Of a DNA stretch of 64,000 nt, positions 46,891-58,400 are shown one piece after another (position 1 is the stretch's first letter; each line of letters begins with the position of its first letter). Both the position numbers and the translations under genes were made by a program. The DNA comes from Chlorops oryzae (taxonomy: Eukaryota; Arthropoda; Insecta; Diptera; Chloropidae): positions 41,077,555 through 41,141,554 of the forward strand of contig CM035808.1 of NCBI GenBank assembly GCA_020466095.1, in the 5' to 3' direction. The notes below the pieces were generated by a model. The model did not search any database, was not told the origin of the DNA, and worked only from the letters and a program-made list of their open reading frames with translations.

Positions 46891-49352
46891 TGTAGTTGTC
46901 CAGACAACCAGCCAGCGCAATGTTTACAAGAATTTTATCGTAAATAGATCATCCATAAAAAACTATAAAAATATCAAAGCATAACTGTCTTTCCATACAA
47001 TTATATTATATGTGTCACAAACATATTTAACAATAAATATATGACTAAGTATGTATTGAGTATGTAACGAAAAAAAGATCAAGACATTATACGAAAAACC
47101 CATATGTTTATGTAAACCTATAACAATAAAAAGTGTATTTTACAAAAATTAAATCTTATGAATCTGTTTCAAGCGATCAAAAATAGTCCAACTTTCATTA
47201 AAATAGCAAACTAACATTGGCTTAATTGACTTCAAAATGATTTATTTTCAGAGTTCAAGATTCTTCATAAGTATATTAGTTTGCTGCAATTTTGGGAAAT
47301 GCGTTATTATGAGTTAGGTTTCAGGTGAGTTATGTTACTAGTTCTTTTAGTTATTTTACATTATAGCAATTGCTTATAGCAATTCCACCCTACTGGGGGT
47401 GGTTGTTAAGGGGTGCTGAGAGGTTTTGAGTGAAAATTACGGGTCGTAACTTAATTTCGACTCCATATTCTTGCTCAGCGTCCCCACGTATTTCTATTTC
47501 ACCTTTTTAGGGGGTTTGATAAGGGATGCGGAGGGGTGTTGGGAAAATGGCCGTAACTTAATTTTGACTTCAAATTCTTATTCACCACACCAAAAAATGA
47601 AAGGTTGGATATATAATTTTTTATTTTATGCACTATAGAAAATTAACCCTTTGGGGGGTTTTGGGTGACGCTGGGCCAAAAACTGAGGGTGATGGGGGAT
47701 ATCTCATTCCGAAAAGCATAGAGTAGGGTCTGTCAACCTTGTGTAACAGGAAATTTTTTTTTGTGTGCGGGTGTTATCCTTTACATATCACATCACATAT
47801 CCGTATGTTATAAAAGCTACTTATATGTGGTTAATAAGTATTAAAAATTATTTTTAAGCTATTAACAATAAAGCTTCTGATGAAATAAACGCACAACGTA
47901 GTTCATTTCTCATTGTTTCAATCGATGAAGAAATACGCTTTTGTAGATAACCACACATTTTATTTTGCAACAGTAAAAAGCTAAAATAATATACACTTTC
48001 TTTTATCAATAAAACAAAACTTACATTTACATTACAATACACGTATAGATTTATTTGTATACACAGTTTTAATGCATTCAATTTGATTGAATAATTCAGC
48101 TAACTAAAAAATAATTGTAATAGTTAAATTTATACATATGAAACAGATATACATACATATGCATACAGATATTGTAGTTGAAAAAATCATAAATAGTAAA
48201 AAAAAAAAGTATTGTAAAATTATAAAAAATGCAGGTATGTTTTATTGTGGCACAGCCACGTTCTGCAGATACATAGATTCCATTATATAGGTAGTTAGTT
48301 ACGTCATTGTTCACTTTCAGTAAAATAATACACTTAAACACCCATGCGACACACTCGCTTACAAAAGTTACTTAAGTTTAATTTTTTTTTGCACTTCCTT
48401 ACTGCTTGCTGCAAACATTTAAAAGCTATAGTCATTTACATTTACTACATAGAAAGATATATTTAATTTTGTGTGCTTTTGTACATAAATATATTATTTA
48501 TATATGTAGGTATAAATATGTAAATTTTTTTTCGTATTTTCTAATGCCCTTCATTATTGAGTGTTTGTAGCAAAATATAATTACTTTAAAATTTCCCTTG
48601 CAGCTAAGCGGACGTTTAATTGTTGCCTATGTTTCTCAACACACAATTATATATCAACAAACACCAGTATAACAGTTATAACAGTTAAATATTTTCAATA
48701 TTTTCGTTTTGTATATACATATATTAATTTATCTTAATTTTATCCCTTAGCATGTGTAAAGATATATATCTCTCTCTATCTTTTGCTACTTATAGGATTC
48801 ATGACAGTACAATACAACATGGTATAACAGTAAATCTGTGCTCCTTGAGTTATATAAAATCTTATACCTGTTTACAACAACTATGTAAATACATATATCT
48901 ATCTCTATATATATGTACACATACACATTCAATTTGTCTTATGTTGAATTAAATCGTTTGTCTGTTTGACATGATGAAAGCGACATCGAAAAAAAAAAAC
49001 GTTTTTCCACGTCAAACACAGAAAACAATTATTTTAGACATAAATGCAGTAAAAAAAAAAACAGTTTATAAAAAGCGCCATGCCAATGACACCCTATTTG
49101 GTCAATTTTTTTCAATTGGGGTTCTTCTTTTTTGTACGCGTGCCGCTAATTTTTCTCAACACTTGAATTTTTAGTTTCTTTGTTTGCAAGTGTGTTCATC
49201 TAACTTTTGTGTGCGTATTTCTTTCTTAAGTTTCCAAAGAGTATTTTTAAGCCCATACAAGCTTTTCATCCATCATTTAATCATGATGCGCCATTTACGC
49301 GTGCGCCGTTACTCATGAATTCTTATTCCCATTTCTTAAAAATTTCGTTGCC
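46891..49352 (-). other. Probable HDAC4 3' UTR and flanking DNA
   Basis: No coding similarity. The part nearest the HDAC4 stop (about 47,850-49,352) is AT-rich with many ATAAA-like motifs and is the likely 3' UTR. The segment 47,370-47,720 is richer in G runs and unexplained. I cannot place the polyadenylation site. Confidence 0.4.
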
Positions 49353-49407
49353 TTACTTTGTTTCATCTTGGTCCATTGGCTCCTCGGAATCATCCCGCGA
49401 AAGAGTT
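49353..49407 (-). CDS. HDAC4: HDAC4 terminal coding exon
   Basis: After acceptor 'ttttttag' the exon completes the split codon from 56,864 and encodes [17 protein letters not shown], then TAA. It joins ...[10 protein letters not shown] in the correct phase (AG|A). The SREE/EEPM-type acidic tail is what HDAC4 proteins end with. Without splicing, the upstream exon would read on for 17 codons ([13 protein letters not shown]...) and stop, giving a possible alternative C-terminus. Confidence 0.8.
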
Positions 49408-52400
49408 CTAAAAAATCATGGAAGACTTAATGAATTGTAATACAGACCATTTTATGTATAACATAACATAAAATAACATAGCATTTTAAAGAGAAATTCT
49501 AAAGTGACTGATACACGATATCAAACTACCCACCCAACATTTGGAAGACTCTTTTATGAAAAGATTCATATGAGTCTTTTTCGAGCCGTCTTGATGATTT
49601 AAAAACGATTGATCACATGGAAGATTAAAAGATGATTCGAAAACGACTCTTCTATATGTTTCAAAAGCGATAATTTGGAGTAATCGCTAATTAATCACGT
49701 AGGGGATTGAAACATGATCATTCAAATTGTTGCTGTCTTATATTTCATTCAATATTTGATTTAAAATTGAATTGAATGCAATTTGACTTTAATCTTATAA
49801 ACGAAATAAATCCATGGCTTTCGATTTGGCAATCACGGTGTCGATGGGTGAGCACAGGACTAGAAAACGAGAGTTCCCAGGTTCAAATCCCATACAAGGC
49901 AAGAAAAGCAACATTCCGGCCTATTACGGTGGTCGCGACAGATTCGTATTACAGTAGTCGCCGTCGACGTCGCTAAATACAAAATTTTCCACATTCATGA
50001 ACCCAAACACTCTTAGAGGTTAGGTTTGTGCACAAAATAAGGTTTGCGCAACGTAAGTTTCTAATAAAGCTAATAGAGGGCGTTCTTCCCTTGTTTCATA
50101 TGACAGTGCAGATTTTCATATTTATATTCATTTATATTTATATTCCGCTAATGGTAAGCTGCATGGGAATTCAACAAATATTGCATTTCATTTGTGAAAC
50201 AATTTTTTATGTTTATTGCAGGATCGCGACTGTTGAATCCAAATTATAGGGGCCCACTGGTTAGCCCACAGGAAGAAGTTGTGGAACCAGTAGACCGCGA
50301 AGCCCATAGACAAAAAGACAAGGAAATATGCAGCTGTTCTAACCTCACGAAGCCCATAGACAAAAAGACAAGGAAATATGCAACTGTTCTAACCTCACAC
50401 AAAGAGTATAGAATCTAAAGAGTTCCCATAATATATAATGGGTTTTATGGTTTGGCTCTCATGTTGAATATTGCAAGGGAATATTACAAATATGAAAATA
50501 TGAATATATGAATATATGAAAATATGAAATTATGAAAATATGAAAAATAAAACATATTAAAAATAATAAGAAATAAAAATAAATTTATTTATAAAAATAG
50601 TTAACATGCAGCGTGTGCAACAAGGTGTATCATAAAAGATATATTGAAAAGCATAAATGCGAAAAGCCTTACGCTTGCCAAAAATGCAACCGCAACTTCG
50701 CAAAAAAAAAATACTTGGTTAACCACTAAAAAACGAAATGTGGAAAAATAAATAAAGAACATCTTTGTGGTTGCGGCAAAGTCGACATAAAGAAAGAACA
50801 GTAAAAGACACCGACACCAGCAACGCGGAAATGCAATTCAGCACTTATGACTGGGTCAGTTGTTCTTTGGCTAATAACTGGGTCAAATGTTCTGTGGCAA
50901 TATCACAGCTGATCAACAATAGTGACAAGAAGAAAGTGCATCACATCAAAATACTATTGCGACAGAGCCAGTCAGCACTTTCACTGCATATAAGCGGAGT
51001 CTCGAGCAACGGAAAGAGAGACTGATTGTGACCGTTCCAGCGGAAGTCTCGTCGAAGCGCACGTACTAACACGAAGCCACGACGTTTAGATCTAGAATAG
51101 GGAAGTTCAAGTAAATGTCAGGAGCTAGGATTCACATCATTTTCACTGACAGCCAGGCAGCTGTCAAGTCCTTCGATGGGGTCGAATCCACATCCAAGCT
51201 TGTCCATGAATGCCGGATATCTCTTAACGAGATAGCGGAACATTCAACGGTATCGATCTTCTAGGTACCGGGACACAGGGACGTAGAAGGAAATTTCGAG
51301 GCAGATGAACTTGCTAAGATGGGTACATTGCTTTCAGATGTCTCCTTTTCCAATGTAGGGGTTCCACTGGCAACAGTGAAACTGATTATAAAACAAAGGT
51401 ATCTCAACCTGGCGAACGAACGCTGGGTTGCAGAAGACTCCTGCAGGGTCACTAGACAAATCTGGCCGTCTTTGAATAAGAGACGTTCCAGGGAACTAGT
51501 AGGATTAAGCAGCATCTCCATTTACCAAACGGTTTCAATAATCACCGGTCACTGCCTTTTCGGCAGACATGCAACAAGACTTGGTGTTCCATGCAATGAT
51601 TTTTGCCGAAGCTGCCGCTCAGAGGAGGAGGAAGAATCTATCCTTCACCCTCATGTGTCGATGCCCGGCCCTGTCTAGAAGTAGATTGTCCTCATTAGGG
51701 TACTCCTTCTTCATCAGCCTCACCGGGCTCTCTGAAATCAGAGTCGGAGACATCGCTCGGCTCATTCGGAGGTCTAATTGGCTTCCTCACTAAATACCAA
51801 GGGGTAAGTCGTGTCATTTTTGTGGTATCACAATGGGCCTTCCTACAGTGCCTACGTGAGCAACAGCTGCCACTGCAACTTACCTACCTAGGATTCACAT
51901 ATATTTCTGTTAGGCATAAAATATCATATTATAAATAAAAGGATTGAACATTGTCAATCTTGTCTTTTATTTAAAAGGAATATAGGATTGTATGAAGTGC
52001 GTACCTACCCAAGTGCCACGGCGTCATACCTTTTAATCCCCATATCCCAACAAGTTTTCAAAATTTATTTTACTCTTAAAACTATGTCACACAAACAAAT
52101 TTTCTTAAGATTTGTTCCATTTTCCGAATAAAAAATAAAAGTGCTACCAATTTCATTTAAAATTAGTCGTCGTCGTCTCGAACTAGTACCGTAATAGCTA
52201 TTAAGGGGTGAAGCGACGGCGACGACGATAGCGACGACAAACGTAATAGGCCCGATTATTGAATCTATCGGGCATGTGATTGGATTCCCTTTCCCCAAAT
52301 TTTGGGGAAAGGGAATTTCGTTCCTCCAATATTTTGAAGAATGTATGGAAATTTTGAAAGAAATGACATTGTCAAAAACAAAGGAGCGGCTATACGATAA

Positions 52401-55400
52401 AATTTTCGAATTAAAAAATTTCGAACATATTTAAATTCCCGAGTATTTATTTCAATTTCCCGGGGAAATGAATTCCCGGGAATCCAATCACACACCTGTA
52501 TAACACAAGTTTACAAATGGCATTGAACTTTTGGATCTGAGAAACTGAAAGTTGTTTTTTAATGTTTCTCAAAAAAAAAAAATTAAAATCGGTTGATAAA
52601 CATTTTTTTTTTTTTTTTGAAAGCAGTCGATTGTAATTATAACCTTAGGGGCGGAGGGGATCCAAATTAATAGACGTCCCCTTACGGTAGTCGTCCCTAT
52701 TGTCGCCATCGCTTCGCCGCTTAATCGCTATTACGGTACTACTTCGAGACGACGACGACTAATTCAAAAAAAAAAATTGGCAGCACTTTTTTACATTTGG
52801 AAAATATAACATCTTTTTGTAAAATTTGTGTATAAGACAGTGTTTTAAGAACAAAACCATTTTGAAATTATGATCCTTAAAGACTTATTAGCTTCTCGAA
52901 TTGCAACTGACTCCTCAAGAGGGGTTAGAAGAATTCGCAAATGTCTCTAACTGTTGGTGGGGGTATACTTTTATTGCATACAATTTTGTTCTTTACTTTA
53001 AATTTCAAGTCCTTCCACGCCTAGAAATTTTTATGAGACTAACGCAGATAAAAAGAGTAAGGCTTTCATACTTTCTAAGTTAGACTATGCTCTACCAATA
53101 TACAGTACTTGCGCCAAGACTCACCTGGAACACATAAAAAGTCAATATTATGCAGCAATCAGAAGGAGCCTACGTGTATTCCCTACATCTTCGAATCATG
53201 CTTTTTTAGTGAGGCGGGACTTGCGACAATTGAAGAAAGAGCCCTACAACTCACCCTCCGTCTCATTCCCAAGTTGTATCTACCCAGAAACAAAATGCTC
53301 CATACTATCACAAAAAAATGTTTAAGCTACAAAAAACTCCTCGGAAACCATCCGCCATTCAAAGATGCATTAACTTTGCGAAAGAAATGGGCATACAGAG
53401 CGCGCACAAACTACAACAACAAGCAAAAGAACCCTCATGGAATGTACCCCAAAGCTGTTTTGAATTATCGCTACATAAATATTCAAAAAAAATTACCACG
53501 AAAGAAACATATCAACAATTTTTTAACGAGCGATTACAAACATACCTCACGAATAAATGGCAACCAATCTACACTGATGCATCGAAAGCTGAACACTATA
53601 CATCTTTTGCGGTGGTAAAAACCAATCGCAAAATCATAGCAATAGGATTATTGAATGACTTCTGTTCAACATTTACGGCGGAAGCAACAGCAATCCTCCA
53701 GGCTTTAGAAAATGTTAAACTGCGACAGTATATCAGCTATCTTGGCCATAAAAAATAGCTCAAATGACTCTAGCCTCATCACGAATATTCGAGATATCCT
53801 GATTAAATATTAAAAAAAATTCCAAATTATGTGGGTACCAGGTCATATGGGTATTCGAGGAAACGAACTTGCAGATACTGAGGCTAAGGCAGCAGCCAAA
53901 CAACCGGTCCACCTGTTCGAATTTCATACCCAGAAAGACTTTCTAAATGCAGCATCCAAATTCTACCAAAAAGAATTACAAAAAAATTGGGACCGGCACG
54001 TTCACCATTACAAGGCTGTCAATCCACACAGAGAACCACCAGAAATATCCTTAATAAAAATCAAAAAATAATATCAAAAATTGTTCGCCTCAGAATCGGA
54101 CACACAAAATACACTCATGAGCATATGTTAACAGGCGAAAATCCCAGACGGTGCCATTTCTGCAACTCCGAACAAGTTACAGTGAGTCATATACTCGACG
54201 ATTGCCACAAAATTTCAAACACACGGCAGAAGATATTTGGAAATACACCTCCATCACAATATTTAAATCCTGTGAATAAAAAAAATGCCTATCTAATCTA
54301 TTTATTCCTGAAAATGAGTAATATGGTCAACCTATCTATATATATAAAATAATGTTGCGAAATGTGTTTGTGTTGAACTTTCTCGGCACTGGCTGAACCG
54401 ATTTGCATGCAGTTTTTTTTGTTTGAAAGGTGAAGTCTGCCTGAATGTTTTAAGCTATATGCGACATTGGTGCGTGTGCGACATTAGTGCGCGTGCGACA
54501 TTGGTGCGTGTGTCGTGAGATATCAGCATTTTTGTGAGTTGTAAGAATTGATAGATAGAAAGATTGATAGATTGATTGATTGATATATTAAAAGATTGAT
54601 AGATTGAAAGATTGACAGATTGGTAGGTTGATAGATTGAAAGATTGATAAATTAACAGATTGACAGAATGATAGATTGATGGATAAATATATTGAAAGAT
54701 TGATAGATTGAGAAATTGATAGATTGACTGATTGACAGATTGATAGATTGAAAGATTGATAGATCGATAGATTGATAGATTGATAGATGGATAGATTGAC
54801 ATATTGATAGGTTGATAGATTGAAAAATTGATAAATTGACAGATTGATAGATTGATAGAATGACAGATTGATAGATTTATGGATAAATATATTGAAATAT
54901 TGAAAGATTGACAGATTGATAGAATGTCTGATTGATAGAATGTCAGATTGATAGATTGATGGATAGATGTATTGAAATATTGATTGATTGACAGATTGAT
55001 AGGTTGAAAGATTGATGATAGAAGGATAGATAGATGGATAGATGAATAGAGAGATGGATAGATAGATAACACCTATTCCCTAAATTAGATGGGGGAATAA
55101 TTTTACCGAGATTGCACTGCAGCCGGTATCTAGGTTATTTAAAATGAAAGGGCAGCAAAGCAGGCTTTTCGGTGGTGCTGTACTGCTGCTGTCCTGTGAT
55201 TTTAGACAGACATTGCCCGTTATTCCCCGCGCTACATATGCGGATGAAATCAACGCGTGTACAAAACAATCACATCTATGGCGAAATGTCAGTACATTAT
55301 GTTTTAACACAAATATACGTGTTCAACTGCAAAACGATCCATTGGAACTATCATTCTCCGAGCAATTGCTCAACATTGGAAATGGAACAATACCATTGCA

Positions 55401-58400
55401 TGGGGACACACAATGCATCAAATTGCCAGGAAATTTCTGCAACATGGTAAATGCGAAAAATGCTTTGATTGAAAGCATATTTCTAGATTTAAGAGCTAAT
55501 TATCTTAACCATGCGTGGCTTCGTGAACGAGCTATTTTAGCTGCAAAAAATATCGATGTTGACGCTATTAGCTTTAAAATACAACACTCATTGCCCGGCA
55601 ATGAGATATTGTTCAAATCAATCGACGCTGTTACCAATCCTGACGAAGCAGTAAACTATCCTGTTGAATTTTTGAATTCGCTGGATTTACCAGGAATGCC
55701 ACCACATAACTTACGATTAACACTGGTTCACCTATCATTTTGCTTCGGAATTTAAATGCACCTAAGCTATGCAACGGTACACGATTAGTCATAACAAAAA
55801 TAATGGGCAATGTTCTTCAAGCTACAATTTTGAACGGAAAATTTGAAGATCGTCTTCCGATGGCACGCTGTCAAAGTAGCCGTTTGTTTACTTTTTGTGC
55901 GGTGGATAGATGGATAGATGGATAACAGCTATTCCCCAAATTAGATAGGGGAATAATTTTACCGCTGCAGTCGGTATCTAGGTTATTTAAAATGAAAAAG
56001 CAGCAAAGAAGCTTGGGCAAAAAATACGAATTCACCAAGCTATTTAAAATTTTAATGTAACAAACTTTTAAATCATAAAAAAAATTTATTTTTATTTAAA
56101 TCGGGAGTAAGCGCATTTCAGTGAATATTAAGTCTATTATATTCACAGTTAAGTACATAAAACAATGCCATGTTTCCGTGGGAGAGGAGGAATTATTGGT
56201 CGATAGTAGTTTAAGTAAAAATTTATAGCATAATGTTTAAATTTCACATAAAGAATGAATAAAAACCTAGAGTATTTAAAAACATACTACTTTACCACTT
56301 TTACTACTTTTGCCCAATATCAACCTGTAGCGGGAGAGGAAACGAGCGCGGGTCATACGAAGCTGGCGCGAAGGCTCGCGGAGCGAGCCTTGGTGCCAGC
56401 TAGTATATATATATGTATATATGATATTAATAACCAGAGAGCCGAAGGCTTAAAGCTAGTGCTCCTTTTTTTTCTGTAATATAATAATTGATTATTATAT
56501 TTCATAATATAAATAAATAAATAAAAACAAGAGAAAGTTAGTTTAATTTTACTTATTTTTTGCCAGTGAATCTAATTTTGACGAAATAATCTCCTATACT
56601 TTCTTAAAATTGCTAGGAATATTTCCTTTTTGAAAAATTTTTGCCAAATTTGGTTTTTTCTCAAGCTGGCTAATTGTTGAATGAAATTTCTTTTGATTTG
56701 CTACCTTTATTGTACTGCTCGCCAGCAAGTCGTTATCAAAATAACTAGAGACATAAAACAAGGAGCGACTCTCGCGGCGACTACGGTAATAGGTTCGATT
56801 GGTACGTTCTGTTAATAATGAATCGATTCACCTCTATATCGTTCTTTTTCGATATATACCAACCTGTGAAATGATTGCATTGATAGTCCAGCCATTGCAG
56901 CAATCGTTTCTGATTCATCATGTTCGATCTTAAGCGCATCGATTGCAGACATACCAACAGTATGGGCTAAACGACGTACGCAGGGCCAATGTTGAAGCTA
57001 CAGACACAGCATTAAAAATTGTTGAATTATTTAAGTGAAAACTTTCTTAAGACTTAAAATATCATTTTACCTGTATCGCAATTGTTTTCTGAAGCGTATC
57101 AATTGCATTCTGGCATGGTGGCCTGTTTAGCTCACTTTCGGCGATTGGCGATGGCGATGGATCTCCTAGAAGTGCACGAACACACTCTTGCGCTGAATCG
57201 CATATGGCTGGCAAGTCGTAGCCGCCTTCCAAGGCAAGTACGACCTTTCCGTTTGCCAGTTGCAAGAGTTCGCGTGTCATAAATCCGAAAGCAGCTGGCG
57301 AGACGAGATAACCACCTAACGGTGCTGGATGGCCAGCAGCGGCATCAAATCCTGACGAAACCAGCACAATGTCTGGATTGAAGCACTTTGCGATTGGCAT
57401 CACAACTGTGCGGAATGCAGCAATATATTCGGCATCACCTAGCGGAGGATTAAGTGCGCCAGACCATGAAATGTTAACATTTAAGCCCAATCCGGGACCA
57501 GTACCACACTAAACAAAAAAAAAAAAAGAAACAAATTTGAAATCAGTATAGATAATTTATCACCAATGAACTTATATACACCGTACCTCTGTGGGAGCAC
57601 CAGTTCCTGGGAAAAAATTACCATCATCGTGCCTATGTATGGAGAGATATAAAATATCGGGGCTATCGTAGAACGCTTGTTGGGTGCCGTTGCCATGATG
57701 AACATCCTAAAGACACATAAAGAAATCAACATTCTATTCCATTAATACAATTATGATGTCTCACCCAGTCCACCACGAGAATACGTTTTATCTCTGGTAT
57801 ACGCTGGCGCAGTAGCTTCGCTGCAATAGCAATTGAATTAAAGAAGCAGAAGCCCATTGCTAAATTTGATTCGGCATGATGTCCAGGTGGTCGAACTACC
57901 GCAAAACCATTCTTGATATCGCCTTTTGCTGTCTTGAATGCCAAATCGATGACACAACCAGCTGCGGTACGTGCCGCCGCCGCTGTATTATGCTCATTCC
58001 ATACAGTATCCAAATCAACACCGATGCCGCCGCAAGACAATCGCACAAAGCTGGCCGTCGTCGAAAGGCTTTCTAGTTTCTGCCTATTCATTTGGCATTG
58101 ATTCGATCCAAAGAGCATTGCATGTGCTTCCGTATGCACTGTCTGCAACTCTTCCAATGTGGCTTTACGTGAACGTAAACGATCACAACGTTTCGCCAAA
58201 TCGGTCTCATTCAGACGTGCCCAGACACTTTGTAAGCGCCCACTGTGTTCGGGATGGAGAGAATTATTACCGCAAATGCAGGAGTGCTTCAACATGAGAT
58301 TATCGTACGCAAGACCAGTTGTGATCTTATGAGGCGATGTTGACGGAGGCAGCGATAATGGCTCATTCGATGCGGATGAATTTGGATTACTTGTGATAAC

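Larger units (their letters stand above)
54335..56403 (+). mobile_element. Helitron (2069 bp, non-autonomous) inserted in a LINE
   Basis: Left end TCTATATATATAAAATAATG preceded by A, right end a hairpin AAGGCTCGC-gga-GCGAGCCTT then GGTGCCAG CTAG followed by T. This is the canonical TC...hairpin...CTAG structure in an A|T target without duplication. Contents in order: a Helitron-type 5' region ('ctgaaccgatttgcatgc'), a GATTGATAGA-rich microsatellite (54,544-55,070), a helicase fragment (55,140-55,890), and a short 3' region. Rep/HUH sequence is absent, so it needs a helper in trans. Confidence 0.9.
52990..56520 (+). mobile_element. I-clade-like LINE remnant, split by a Helitron
   Basis: Plus-strand pieces in shifting frames: [20 protein letters not shown] (RT C-terminal block), [20 protein letters not shown], RNase [19 protein letters not shown], a stop, then [19 protein letters not shown], and the zinc-knuckle part [20 protein letters not shown]. 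The frame is cut at 54,334 by the Helitron and plausibly resumes after 56,403 as [23 protein letters not shown]. It then ends in (ATAA)n at 56,505-56,525, as in I-type elements. The 5' part is missing. Confidence 0.8.

Noticed and set aside
53109..54352. Overlapping frames that might be several small genes
   Set aside because: Together they are frameshifted pieces of one LINE RT/RNase H region.
54455..55072. 205-codon minus-strand frame rich in [10 protein letters not shown] repeats
   Set aside because: It is a translation of the GATTGATA-type array inside the Helitron, with no domain or expected gene structure.
57971..58297. 108-codon plus-strand frame
   Set aside because: Antisense of the HDAC4 catalytic exon.
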